Shown: positions 7,277 through 14,126, counted from the first letter of the stretch. The stretch is 26,087 nt of DNA from an uncultured Oscillospiraceae bacterium (GCA_900759385.1 CAAEUZ010000059.1:1-26087); one strand, 5' to 3'. Notes: generated by a model from the letters alone, not told the origin. Numbers and translations are program-made.

Positions 7277-8817
7277 GCCTTCTCCTCCTTCCCCTGGCGT
7301 TTGGCGCCGGCCATGTAGAGGCCCAGCTCCTGGGCGGTGGTGGTCTTCGGGTCGAGCTCGCCGACGATCTCGCCCTCGTACATGACAAGGATACGGTCGG
7401 AGAGGCTCATGACCTCCTCCAGCTCCAGCGAGACCAGCAGCACGGCCTGGCCCGCGTCGCGCTCGGCCACCAGCTGCTTGTGTATGTACTCTATGGCGCC
7501 GACGTCCAGGCCGCGCGTGGGCTGGACGGCGACGACCAGCGGCTTCTCGCGGTCCAGCTCGCGGGCTATTATCGCCTTCTGCTGGTTGCCGCCGGACATG
7601 CTGCGCACGACCGTCACCGGCCCCTGGCCGGAGCGGACGTCAAACTTGTCGATAAGGCGCTCGGCGTACTTGCGCACCTCGCCGTTGTCGATGAACCCGC
7701 CGTGCTGGAATGGGTGCTCGCGGAAGCGCTGGAGCACCATATTCTGCTCGAGCGTGAAATCGAGGATGAGGCCGTGCTTGTGCCTGTCCTCGGGTATGTG
7801 GCTCATGTTCTCGCCGCGCTTGCGTATGGCGGCGTGGGTGATATCCCTGCCGCAGAGCGTGATGGTGCCGCCGGAGACCTTGTCCAGGCCGGTGAGGCCG
7901 CCGACAAGCTCGGTCTGGCCGTTGCCGTCTATACCGGCGATGCAGACGATCTCTCCCTTGCGTACGTTGAAGCTCACACCGTTGACCGCATCCCGCTTGT
8001 GCAGGTGGGAAGGCACCTTGAGGTCCTTTACATCCAGCACCACGTCGCCGGGCTTGCTGGGCCCCTTCTGTACCACGAGCTGGACGGGACGGCCGACCAT
8101 CATGTTGCTGAGCTCCTGCTGGTTGGTGTCCTTCGTGTTGACCGTGCCTATGCACTTGCCCTTGCGCAGCACGGTCACGCGGTCGGAGACCTGCATGATC
8201 TCGTTGAGCTTGTGGGAGATGAAGAGGATGCTCTTGCCCTCGCGGGCGAACTCGCGCATGGTGTTCATGAGCTCGTCTATCTCCTGTGGGGTCAGCACCG
8301 CGGTGGGCTCGTCAAAGATGAGGATCTCGTTGTCGCGGTAGAGCATCTTGAGGATCTCCACGCGCTGCTGCATACCGACGGTGATGTCCTCGACCTTGGC
8401 GTCAAGGTCAACCTTCAGCCCGTAGCGCTCCGAGAGCTCCTCCACACGTTTGCGGGCCTCCTTTTTCTTGAGGAAGCCGAGCTTGGTAGTCTCCGCACCG
8501 AGGATGATATTGTCGAGCACGGTGAATACGTCTACCAGCTTGAAGTGCTGGTGAACCATGCCTATGTGCAGGGCCGTGGCGTCGTTGGGGTCTTTTATCT
8601 TGACCTCCTCGCCGTTCTTCTTGATAATCCCCTGCTCCGGCTGATAGAGACCGAACAGCACGCTCATGAGCGTGCTCTTGCCGGCGCCGTTTTCACCGAG
8701 CAGGGCGTGAATCTCCCCCCGCCTGAGCTGCAGGGTGATGTCGTCGTTGGCAATAATGCCCGGAAACTCCTTGGTGATGTGCAGCATCTCAATGATGTAA
8801 TCCGGCTGTGCAGCCAC
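7273..8817 (-). CDS. nucleoside ABC transporter ATP-binding protein (two domains)
   Basis: 514 residues from the GTG at 8817, chosen because AAGGGGGCGG precedes it; an upstream in-frame ATG at 8874 lies within the promoter and cannot be used. Two ATPase domains in tandem: domain 1 has Walker A GENGAGKST (residues 41-49), signature VGMQQRVEILK and Walker B LIFDEPTAVL; domain 2 has the degenerate loop GIDGNGQTEL, signature SGGNQQKAIIARE and VQPTRGLD. Such Mgl/Rbs/BMP-type ATPases hydrolyse ATP mainly in one half. It is the first gene of the importer operon; the binding lipoprotein is upstream as its own unit. Confidence 0.94.
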   Translation of the reverse strand: MAAQPDYIIEMLHITKEFPGIIANDDITLQLRRGEIHALLGENGAGKSTLMSVLFGLYQPEQGIIKKNGEEVKIKDPNDATALHIGMVHQHFKLVDVFTVLDNIILGAETTKLGFLKKKEARKRVEELSERYGLKVDLDAKVEDITVGMQQRVEILKMLYRDNEILIFDEPTAVLTPQEIDELMNTMREFAREGKSILFISHKLNEIMQVSDRVTVLRKGKCIGTVNTKDTNQQELSNMMVGRPVQLVVQKGPSKPGDVVLDVKDLKVPSHLHKRDAVNGVSFNVRKGEIVCIAGIDGNGQTELVGGLTGLDKVSGGTITLCGRDITHAAIRKRGENMSHIPEDRHKHGLILDFTLEQNMVLQRFREHPFQHGGFIDNGEVRKYAERLIDKFDVRSGQGPVTVVRSMSGGNQQKAIIARELDREKPLVVAVQPTRGLDVGAIEYIHKQLVAERDAGQAVLLVSLELEEVMSLSDRILVMYEGEIVGELDPKTTTAQELGLYMAGAKRQGKEEKA

Positions 8818-8847
8818 CGAACCGCCCCCTTTTATTTGATACCCTCT

Positions 8848-8876
8848 ATTATAATTTAAACGGCCCCAAAACACAA
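8848..8876 (-). promoter_or_regulatory. sigma-A promoter of the nucleoside ABC operon
   Basis: On the minus strand, -35 TTGTGT (8871-8876), a 17-base spacer and a perfect -10 TATAAT (8848-8853). Transcription would start near 8841, giving a leader of about 23 bases before the GTG. This makes the ATPase-permease genes independently transcribed from the binding-protein gene. Confidence 0.8.
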
Positions 8877-8903
8877 GAAATTTGTAGAAACAGTGTTAAC
8901 AAT

Positions 8904-8933
8904 AAAAGACAGCTCCCGGAGGAGCTGTCTTTT
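8904..8933 (-). terminator. terminator after the BMP lipoprotein gene
   Basis: Perfect 13-bp stem (8904-8916 with 8921-8933), 4-base loop, T-tract within the stem end on both strands. On the minus strand it lies directly after the lipoprotein gene and before the promoter of the ATPase operon. Confidence 0.9.
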
Positions 8934-8953
8934 AACAATATGCAGGTTTGGGA

Positions 8954-10219
8954 TCACACCACGTTGATGGTGATGTTGGGCAGCGCGTTCTCGTAGTCCG
9001 CGTCGTCCAGGATGCCGGCGTTGTCGATGCCGTCGTCGTTGACGGGGTACTCGCTGTCGATAACGAGGCTGCCGTCCTTGATGGACTCGAGCAGGGTGTT
9101 GTACTCGTCGACCGTGAAGGTCTCGAAGCGCCAGCTGTCGGCAGCGGTGGGCAGACCGACGGCGTCCTCATTGGCACCGAGAGTGGTGGTCTTGCCGCCG
9201 ACCTCGTCCCAGGTGCCGTCATAGCTGTGGCCGATGGCCAGGATAGCGGCCTGGTCGATGCCCTTCATGGCGGAGGTGACGACGGTAGCGCTCTCGCTGC
9301 TCTGGTCGACGTCGACGCCGACGACATAGCCGTCAGCGGCGCTGGCCGCAGCGGAGATGGAGGCAAACATGTTGCCGCCGCAGGCGAAGACGATCTCAGT
9401 GCCGGTGTTGTACCAGCCGGCGATCATGGTCTGCAGGTCAGTGGAGGCCTGGAAGGTCTCGCCGTACTGCCAGGAGTAGTTGACGTTGACCTCAACGCCA
9501 AGCTCCGCAGCCGCAGCGCTGGCGCCCTGCAGGAAGCCGTAGCCGTAACGGCAGCAGGCCGGGTTGGTGCCGCCGCCGCCGCCGGAGAAGCCGAGCTGGG
9601 TGAAGCCGTCCTTGACGACAGCGTAGCCGGCCAGGTAGCCGCACTGCTCTTCGCTGAAGTTGATGCCGGCGACGTTGGCGAGAACGGCGCTGTTGGCGTC
9701 TTCGGGGTCCTCAGTGATGGCGTAGCCGTCGATGAAGACGAAGTTGACCTCGGGGAACTCAATGGCCGCGCGGCGCAGGGCAGCCTCCTGGAGGTAGCCG
9801 GCGCAGACAACGACCTTAGCGCCGCCGTTGACGGCAGCGGCCATGGCGTCGTAGCGGTCATCGTCGGTGGCCTCGTCGCCGTTGGCGGGCTGATAGTACT
9901 TGTAGCTCAGGTCATTCTCGTAGGCGTAGGTCTTGACGCCGTTCCAGGTGCCCTCGTTGAAGGACTTGTCCTTGAGCTGGCCGACGTCGGTGACGAAGGC
10001 TATCTCATAGGTGTTGTCCTCGGACTCCATGGTGTCGGGGATGTCGTCAGGATTGGTGCCGGTCTCGGCGGGATCAGTCGCCTCGGTGGCGGGATCGGTC
10101 GCGTCCGTGGCGGGGTCGGTCGCTGCAGGCGTCGGGGTGGCAGCATCGCCGCTGTCGCCGCAGGCGGCGAGGGCGAATACCATCACGAGCGCGAGAAGCA
10201 GAGCAAGAAACTTCTTCAT
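8954..10219 (-). CDS. BMP-family nucleoside-binding lipoprotein
   Basis: 421 residues from ATG 10219 (MKKFLALLL), preferred over an ATG at 10243 that lacks a ribosome binding site. Lipobox LAAC places lipidated Cys20. A linker of about 35 residues rich in Asp, Pro, Ala and Thr, with DPAT repeats, precedes the periplasmic-binding-type domain, which shows the BMP/Med order: FVTDVGQLKDKSFNEGTW, VFIDGYAI, QCGYLAGYAVV, GFSGGGGG, VFACGGNMF and VVGVDVDQS. It should capture nucleosides outside the cell and hand them to the importer encoded downstream (4902-8817). The linker suggests a spacer holding the domain away from the membrane. Confidence 0.93.
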   Translation of the reverse strand: MKKFLALLLALVMVFALAACGDSGDAATPTPAATDPATDATDPATEATDPAETGTNPDDIPDTMESEDNTYEIAFVTDVGQLKDKSFNEGTWNGVKTYAYENDLSYKYYQPANGDEATDDDRYDAMAAAVNGGAKVVVCAGYLQEAALRRAAIEFPEVNFVFIDGYAITEDPEDANSAVLANVAGINFSEEQCGYLAGYAVVKDGFTQLGFSGGGGGTNPACCRYGYGFLQGASAAAAELGVEVNVNYSWQYGETFQASTDLQTMIAGWYNTGTEIVFACGGNMFASISAAASAADGYVVGVDVDQSSESATVVTSAMKGIDQAAILAIGHSYDGTWDEVGGKTTTLGANEDAVGLPTAADSWRFETFTVDEYNTLLESIKDGSLVIDSEYPVNDDGIDNAGILDDADYENALPNITINVV

Positions 10220-10263
10220 TTTCGTAAGTATCCTCCGTTTCATAATATGATTCGAGTCTTACT

Positions 10264-10280
10264 TGCCGCATAAAGCGGCA
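10264..10280. promoter_or_regulatory. palindrome at the transcription start of the BMP gene
   Basis: TGCCGC (10264-10269) and GCGGCA (10275-10280) flank a 5-base spacer. It begins within a base or so of the predicted start site on the minus strand, so it could be a repressor operator or a stabilising 5' hairpin in the mRNA. Confidence 0.35.
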
Positions 10281-10285
10281 TGATG

Positions 10286-10314
10286 ATTATAGCACCAATT
10301 GTCGTATGGTTCAA
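10286..10314 (-). promoter_or_regulatory. sigma-A promoter of the BMP lipoprotein gene
   Basis: Minus strand -35 TTGAAC (10309-10314), 17-base spacer and -10 TATAAT (10286-10291). The start site would be near 10279. It separates the binding-protein gene from the phosphorylase gene upstream. Confidence 0.8.
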
Positions 10315-10368
10315 GTAAATTGCGTTTTTTCTTCGTGTAAAGTTTCTGTTGACGAATTGTGAACGGTA

Positions 10369-11082
10369 TCAGCCCATGGCCGCGGCGGTGTCGAGGGCTA
10401 TCTCTATCATCTCGTTCATGGTGCGCTCGCGCTCCTCCGGCGTGAGCTCCTCGGTGCGGTACATGTGGTCGGAGATGGTGCACAGGCACAGCGCACGCTT
10501 CCCGGCGCGGGCGGCGGTCATGTAGAGGCCGGCGGCCTCCATCTCCACGGCCAGGACGCCCATCTTCTTCCACTGGTCAGGGCCGTCGGAGCCGTCGTTG
10601 TAGAAGTTGTCACTGCTCATGACGTTGCCGGCCTTGAGGTCAACGCCGCGCTCGGCGGCGCATCTGGCGGCGGTGGTCAGCAGTTTCCAGTCCGCGATGG
10701 GCGCGAAGGTGCCCTTGAGCTCGAACTGGTGGGCAAAGTTGGAGTCGGTGCAGGCGCCCACGGCGGCCACCACGTCGCGCAGCTGCAACTCGTCGGCTAT
10801 GCCTCCGGCGGAGCCGACGCGGATGATGTTCTCCACGCCGTACTGATTGTAGAGCTCCCAGCTGTAGATGCCTATGCTGGGGATGCCCATGCCGCTGGCC
10901 TGAACGGAGACGCGCACGCCCTTCCAGTAACCCGTGTAGCCCTGCACGCCGCGGACGTTGTTGACGAGCCTGGCGTCGGTCAGAAAGTTTTCGGCTATGT
11001 ACTTCGCGCGCAGCGGGTCGCCGGGCATGAGCACCGTCCTGGCAAAATCCCCGGCCGCCGCGCTGTTGTGTGGCGTTGGCAT
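10369..11082 (-). CDS. deoD: purine-nucleoside phosphorylase, DeoD type
   Basis: 237 residues, the usual length. It splits inosine, guanosine, adenosine and deoxy forms with phosphate to base plus (deoxy)ribose 1-phosphate (EC 2.4.2.1). Motifs in order: MPTPHNSA at the N-terminus with the conserved histidine, VLMPGDPLRAKYIAE (phosphate site), VRGVQGYTGYWKG, IIRVGSAGG, a VMSSDNFYN loop, GVLAVEMEAAGLY with the ribose-binding Met-Glu pair, and TISDH with the catalytic aspartate. ATG 11082 has GAGGAGG upstream. It sits just upstream of the nucleoside importer genes in the same direction, so imported purine nucleosides would be cleaved by this enzyme. Confidence 0.95.
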   Translation of the reverse strand: MPTPHNSAAAGDFARTVLMPGDPLRAKYIAENFLTDARLVNNVRGVQGYTGYWKGVRVSVQASGMGIPSIGIYSWELYNQYGVENIIRVGSAGGIADELQLRDVVAAVGACTDSNFAHQFELKGTFAPIADWKLLTTAARCAAERGVDLKAGNVMSSDNFYNDGSDGPDQWKKMGVLAVEMEAAGLYMTAARAGKRALCLCTISDHMYRTEELTPEERERTMNEMIEIALDTAAAMG

Positions 11083-11112
11083 ATTGATTCCTCCTCTTTT
11101 GTTGCTGTACCC

Positions 11113-11141
11113 TTTATATCACACCGGGGCGGAAAAGTAAA
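11113..11141 (-). promoter_or_regulatory. putative sigma-A promoter of deoD
   Basis: Minus strand -35 TTTACT (11136-11141), 17-base spacer, -10 TATAAA (11113-11118). It lies about 30 bases before the deoD start codon with AGGAGG in between. Confidence 0.65.
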
Positions 11142-11150
11142 CACCGCGCC

Positions 11151-11179
11151 TTGACAATGCCGGGGGTCAAAGCTATAAT
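11151..11179 (+). promoter_or_regulatory. perfect-consensus plus-strand promoter
   Basis: TTGACA (11151-11156), 17-base spacer, TATAAT (11174-11179): an exact sigma-A consensus. The start would be near 11186. It drives transcription into the RNA locus in the opposite sense to the likely 6S RNA, and the product would end at the terminator 11458-11486 unless the hairpin at 11254-11283 stops it earlier. Confidence 0.8.
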
Positions 11180-11183
11180 ATAA

Positions 11184-11420
11184 GTGAAAAGAGACCCTGA
11201 CGCCTTAGCGACTTGGCCTCTTACAGTAGCTTTATACTAACAAATCAGTCAGCAAAGCCGTCACTGTGCAGAGTGGCGGCTTTTGCGCTTCTTTACGATG
11301 ATCGTCACGGTAAACGCTCCGATATGTAACGTGATACGCACAGCAGATCACCCCCTTTCAGGGATGTGCCAAGCCGCTTGCAGTTGCATAGCTTCAGGGT
11401 CTCTCCCCCCCTGAAGGGGG
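11184..11420 (-). ncRNA. ssrS: probable 6S RNA (SsrS-like), strand inferred
   Basis: An RNA of about 235 nt read on the minus strand. The ends form a closing stem of about 15 bp: positions 11408-11394 pair with 11200-11186, with an 11-bp perfect core and three G-U pairs plus one G-C that exist only on this strand. After an asymmetric internal loop, AGCGGCUUGGC pairs with GCCAAGUCGCU (one G-U), then a large open middle and an apical hairpin at 11254-11283. The 5' part with GCAAGCGG and then UCCCUGA resembles the corresponding arm of E. coli 6S RNA from memory. 6S RNA binds sigma-A RNA polymerase by mimicking an open promoter. The 3' end is U-rich. The apical hairpin slightly favours the other strand, so both family and strand need confirmation. 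Confidence 0.5.
11254..11283 (+). repeat. 12-bp hairpin inside the RNA locus
   Basis: AAAGCCGTCACT (11254-11265) pairs with AGTGGCGGCTTT (11272-11283) with one wobble (U-G on the plus strand, C-A mismatch on the minus), followed on the plus strand by TGCGCTTCTTT. It may act as a weak plus-strand terminator or be the apical arm of the minus-strand RNA. Confidence 0.5.
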
Positions 11421-11425
11421 ACACT

Positions 11426-11454
11426 ATTATACCAATTTCGCCATCTGCTGTCAA
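11426..11454 (-). promoter_or_regulatory. perfect-consensus minus-strand promoter for the RNA locus
   Basis: On the minus strand TTGACA (11449-11454), 17-base spacer and TATAAT (11426-11431). The predicted start is near 11420, immediately before a CCCCC-UUCA-GGGGG hairpin and the closing stem of the structured RNA. Confidence 0.85.
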
Positions 11455-11457
11455 CGC

Positions 11458-11486
11458 GGAGCCGCCCGGAGGGGCGGCTTTATTAT
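11458..11486 (+). terminator. plus-strand terminator upstream of udk
   Basis: AGCCGCCC (11460-11467) and GGGCGGCT (11472-11479) form an 8-bp stem with a 4-base loop, followed by TTTATTATT on the plus strand. No plus-strand protein gene ends here, so it must end a transcript from 11151-11179 or insulate udk. Confidence 0.75.
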
Positions 11487-11514
11487 TGCAACGCGGCGTG
11501 TTCTGTGTTAAGAT
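11486..11514 (+). promoter_or_regulatory. putative promoter of udk-tdk
   Basis: TTGCAA (11486-11491), 17-base spacer, TAAGAT (11509-11514), about 20 bases before the udk start with an AGAGGGGG ribosome binding site between. Confidence 0.5.
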
Positions 11515-11536
11515 TGTCGAAAGAGGGGGCCTGATT

Positions 11537-12166
11537 ATGGGGAAGGTAATGACCATAGGCATAGCCGGCGGCACCGGCAGCGGCAAGACCACCATCACGC
11601 GGCGCTTGCAGCAGCGCTTTGCCGACAACGTCAGCGTGATCTACCACGATAACTACTACAAGGCGCACAACGACATGACTTATGAGGAGCGCTCCAAGCT
11701 CAACTACGACTGTCCCGACGCCTTCGACACCGAGCTCATGGTGCGCGACCTCACCGCGCTGCGCGCCGGGCACAGCGTGCGCTGCCCCGTGTACGACTAC
11801 ACGGTGCACAACCGCTCGGATAAAACCGTGCTGGTGAACCCTTCGCCGGTCATCATCGTAGAGGGCATACTCATCTTCCAGGACCCGCGCCTGTGCGACC
11901 TGCTGGACATCAAGATCTTCGTGGATACGGACGCCGACGTGCGCATACTCCGCCGCATAGTCCGCGACGTGCGCGACCGCGGCCGCAGCCTCTCGAGCGT
12001 GGTGGACCAGTACCTCACCACGGTCAAGCCCATGCACGAGATGTATGTGGAGCCCAGCAAGCGCAACGCCGACATCATCATCCCCGAAGGCGGGCATAAC
12101 CTGGTGGCGATGGACATGCTCATCGAGCGCATAAATGCACACGTAGCGGGGGTACAAAATGGCTAA
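11537..12166 (+). CDS. udk: uridine kinase
   Basis: 209 residues, the usual length. It phosphorylates uridine or cytidine to the monophosphate (EC 2.7.1.48) in pyrimidine salvage. ATG 11537 follows AGAGGGGG; upstream in-frame codons run into the terminator and are rejected. Motifs: P-loop GGTGSGKT (11-18), YHDNYYKAH, NYDCPDAFDTELM with substrate-binding residues, YDYTVHNRS, VIIVEGILIF (Walker B region) and DTDADVRILRRIVRD. The gene overlaps thymidine kinase by 8 bases, so the two are made together, and it faces the nucleoside importer and deoD on the other strand. Confidence 0.95.
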   Translation: MGKVMTIGIAGGTGSGKTTITRRLQQRFADNVSVIYHDNYYKAHNDMTYEERSKLNYDCPDAFDTELMVRDLTALRAGHSVRCPVYDYTVHNRSDKTVLVNPSPVIIVEGILIFQDPRLCDLLDIKIFVDTDADVRILRRIVRDVRDRGRSLSSVVDQYLTTVKPMHEMYVEPSKRNADIIIPEGGHNLVAMDMLIERINAHVAGVQNG

Positions 12167-12737
12167 ACTCTATTTCAAATACGGCGCCATGGGCTCGTCG
12201 AAGAGCGCCCAGGCGCTGATCACCCAGTTCAACTACGAGGAGCTGGGCATGTCTGTCTGGCTGATAAAGCCCAGTGTGGACGACCGCGACGGCGCCGACA
12301 TAGTGAAAAGCCGCGTCGGCCTCGCCCGCCACGCCACCGTCATTTTCCCCGAGGATAACATCCGCGCCCGGTACGAGGCCGCTGGCAGATTTGACGTCGT
12401 CATCGCCGACGAGGCGCAGTTTTTCACGCCCGAGCAGATAGACGGCCTGCGCGAGATGGTGGACGAGCTGAACCTCCCGGTGCTGTGCTTCGGCCTGCGG
12501 ACGGACTTCCTCACGCACATGTTCCCCGGCTCGCAGCGGCTCATGGAGCTGGCCGACTCCATCACGGAGATCAAGACTATATGCGAGTGCGGCTCCAAGG
12601 CCACGGTCAACGCCCGCATCGGGCCCGACGGGAAGATAATCACCGCCGGCGACCAGATCTTCCTCGGCGGCAACGACAGCTATGTGGCCATGTGCCACAA
12701 GTGCTGGCGGCGCAAGATAAAGGAACAGCAGGGATAA
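12159..12737 (+). CDS. tdk: thymidine kinase, type II
   Basis: 192 residues. It transfers phosphate from ATP to thymidine (EC 2.7.1.21). The type II (human TK1-like) form is clear: P-loop GAMGSSKS (9-16), VVIADEAQFF (Walker B with DEAQFF), FGLRTDFLTHMFPGSQRLMEL as the lasso neighbourhood, and a structural zinc site from CECG (about residue 141) and CHKC near the C-terminus. The start overlaps the end of udk by 8 bases. It forms the second half of a pyrimidine salvage pair ending at a strong terminator. Confidence 0.95.
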   Translation: MAKLYFKYGAMGSSKSAQALITQFNYEELGMSVWLIKPSVDDRDGADIVKSRVGLARHATVIFPEDNIRARYEAAGRFDVVIADEAQFFTPEQIDGLREMVDELNLPVLCFGLRTDFLTHMFPGSQRLMELADSITEIKTICECGSKATVNARIGPDGKIITAGDQIFLGGNDSYVAMCHKCWRRKIKEQQG

Positions 12738-12742
12738 CATAG

Positions 12743-12775
12743 TCCCCGGAGGCCCTTGAGCCTCCGGGGATTTTT
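12743..12775 (+). terminator. terminator after tdk
   Basis: Perfect 11-bp stem (12743-12753 with 12760-12770), 6-base loop, then TTTTT. It lies six bases past the tdk stop and sits in the convergent gap before the minus-strand acetyltransferase gene. Confidence 0.92.
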
Positions 12776-12785
12776 GCGCCCGGCG

Positions 12786-13415
12786 TCAGGCGCGCTCCAG
12801 CGCTTCCGCGCGCCCGGAGCGTATGTCCTCCAGATGGCGCGCTATTTCCTCCTCCGGCCAGTCCCACCAGCGCGTTTTCAGCAGGGACTGTACCGTATCC
12901 TCCGGGAAACGGCGGCGGATGGCCCGGGCCGGCACCCCTCCCACGACGGTATATGGCGGCACATCCCGGGTCACGACGGCGCGGGCGGCCACAACCGCCC
13001 CGTCGCCTATGGTGACGCCGGAGAGTATGACGGCCTCATAGCCTATCCAGACGTCGTTCCCCACGGTGATACCGCCGCGGTTGTCCCAGGCCGAGGCCAC
13101 ATCCGCCGCGTCCAGGCCCCACTCCTCGTGGAAAATCGGGAAGGGGTAGGTTGAGAGCGACGATAGCGTGTGGTTGGCGCTGGTGAAGAGGAACTTCGCC
13201 CCGCAGGCGATGGAGCAGAACTTGCCGATCACAAGCCGGTCCCGGTTCACCGGGTAGTGGTAGAGCACATTGTTGTTCTCAAACCCGCGCGGGTCGTTGA
13301 CGAAGTCATTGTACATCGTGTATGCCCCCACCTCTATGCCGGGCCGGGTGATGACATTTTTGAGGTAGACCGTCTCCCGGTCGCCGCTGCGCGGATAAAC
13401 CTTGTCCGGGTTCAC
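12786..13415 (-). CDS. xenobiotic acetyltransferase, Vat/CatB type
   Basis: 209 residues, a left-handed beta-helix acetyltransferase. The GTG at 13415 is chosen because it overlaps the stop of the upstream gene as GTGA and has GGGAGG eight bases before. With that start the catalytic histidine of SANHTL falls at residue 82, the number it has in streptogramin acetyltransferase VatD by memory. Hexapeptide repeats run IGKFCSIACGAKFL, ITVGNDVWIGYEAVIL and VTIGDGAVVAARAVV; DVPPYTVVGGVPARAIRRRF and TRWWDWPEEEI follow as in CatB and Vat enzymes. They acetylate hydroxyls of chloramphenicol or streptogramin A, but many chromosomal relatives have unknown substrates, so resistance is not claimed. Confidence 0.85.
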   Translation of the reverse strand: MNPDKVYPRSGDRETVYLKNVITRPGIEVGAYTMYNDFVNDPRGFENNNVLYHYPVNRDRLVIGKFCSIACGAKFLFTSANHTLSSLSTYPFPIFHEEWGLDAADVASAWDNRGGITVGNDVWIGYEAVILSGVTIGDGAVVAARAVVTRDVPPYTVVGGVPARAIRRRFPEDTVQSLLKTRWWDWPEEEIARHLEDIRSGRAEALERA

Positions 13416-14122
13416 GTCCCGCACCTCCCGAAGGCATGTTTTTCAACGCGGCCGAACCCGTTGTTGAGCACGTAATACACTGCCCCTTCGCGCACGGAGT
13501 AGACAAAGGAGACGCGCGTGGCCCACTCCCCGGTCTGCCTGACACTGTACAGCACGTCCAGCGCGTCGCTGACGGTGAAGTCCGGGCCGTATCCGTCCAG
13601 CAGAGCGCGGGCACGCTCGTACCGGTCGTCGCCGGGGACGATATAGGGCCGCGTGCTCTCCGCGTCGAGCAGCGAATAGTTGGTCATGAGCGCACAGCGC
13701 CCGCGCTCCACGCGGTACCCGATGCCGGGCTCGATAATCAGCGTGCGCCCGCCGGCGTCGCTCAGCACGGACTGCATGGTAGCGTCCGGCGCATAGGTGA
13801 CCCGCCCCGTGCGCACGATGTTAAGCGCGGCGTCAAAATCCAGCTCCGCGCATATGAAGCGCTCGGTCAGCTCCGCCACCGTCACCTCGCCGGGCCCGCC
13901 GCGACAGGCCCCCGCCGGATTGCCGTGGACGTAGAGCAGCGTGCCCGCGTTGCTGTTGCGGTTCACGCCGTGATAGCCGTGCCGCCTGCCGTCCGGGCGC
14001 AGTATGCCGATGTAAAAGCGCTCGCTGTCACAGATGACCTCATGGTCCCACGCGGCGAGGTCGATGTCGAAGTTGAAGCCCGTGATCACGTCCTCGCCCC
14101 GGTAAACAAATCTGGTGCACAA
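13412..14122 (-). CDS. linear amide C-N hydrolase, choloylglycine-hydrolase-like (Ntn)
   Basis: 236 residues from a TTG start at 14122. TTG-TGC-ACC gives Met-Cys-Thr, so after removal of Met the Cys2 would be the N-terminal nucleophile, as in bile salt hydrolases and penicillin V acylases. GGGAGGG lies six bases upstream. Other family features: GFNFDID (residues 15-21) near the position of GRNMDIE in bile salt hydrolase, GVNRNSNAG (52-60), a TLIIEPGIGY strand, MTNYS (146-150) and TRVSFVYS with a late arginine. The Arg that follows the nucleophile in bile salt hydrolases is replaced by Phe16, so the substrate is probably not a bile salt. It is coupled to the acetyltransferase by GTGA overlap. 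Confidence 0.75.
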   Translation of the reverse strand: MCTRFVYRGEDVITGFNFDIDLAAWDHEVICDSERFYIGILRPDGRRHGYHGVNRNSNAGTLLYVHGNPAGACRGGPGEVTVAELTERFICAELDFDAALNIVRTGRVTYAPDATMQSVLSDAGGRTLIIEPGIGYRVERGRCALMTNYSLLDAESTRPYIVPGDDRYERARALLDGYGPDFTVSDALDVLYSVRQTGEWATRVSFVYSVREGAVYYVLNNGFGRVEKHAFGRCGT

Positions 14123-14126
14123 AACA

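Larger units (their letters stand above)
11083..11536. other. 454-bp intergenic region with RNA locus and several promoters
   Basis: This is the longest protein-free stretch in the window. From left to right it holds the deoD promoter (minus), a consensus plus-strand promoter (11151-11179), a long inverted-repeat RNA locus (about 11184-11420), a consensus minus-strand promoter (11426-11454), a plus-strand terminator (11458-11486) and the probable udk promoter (11486-11514). Short frames seen inside lack ribosome binding sites, overlap the structured region and are not believed. Confidence 0.75.

Noticed and set aside
7480..8859. 459-residue plus-strand open frame
   Set aside because: Antisense to the ABC ATPase, whose Walker motifs are unambiguous.
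10069..10140. Short repeats in the BMP gene resembling a repeat array
   Set aside because: They encode the Asp-Pro-Ala-Thr linker after the lipobox. The units are short and in frame, so this is a protein linker and not a CRISPR or satellite.
8948..10273. 441-residue plus-strand open frame
   Set aside because: It is antisense to the BMP lipoprotein, is low in complexity (Gly, Val, Asp) and has no start signal.
11184..11420. SRP RNA, tmRNA or RNase P RNA as the identity of the structured RNA
   Set aside because: The conserved SRP loop, the tmRNA tag frame and tRNA-like ends, and RNase P core motifs were not found, and the length fits 6S RNA better.
11305..11628. 107-residue minus-strand open frame in the deoD-udk gap
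   Set aside because: It begins inside udk, runs through a terminator and two promoters and has no ribosome binding site.
12786..13415. Acetyltransferase as an acquired antibiotic-resistance gene
   Set aside because: It has the host-like base composition, is coupled to the Ntn-hydrolase and has no mobile element beside it. Family membership alone does not show resistance.
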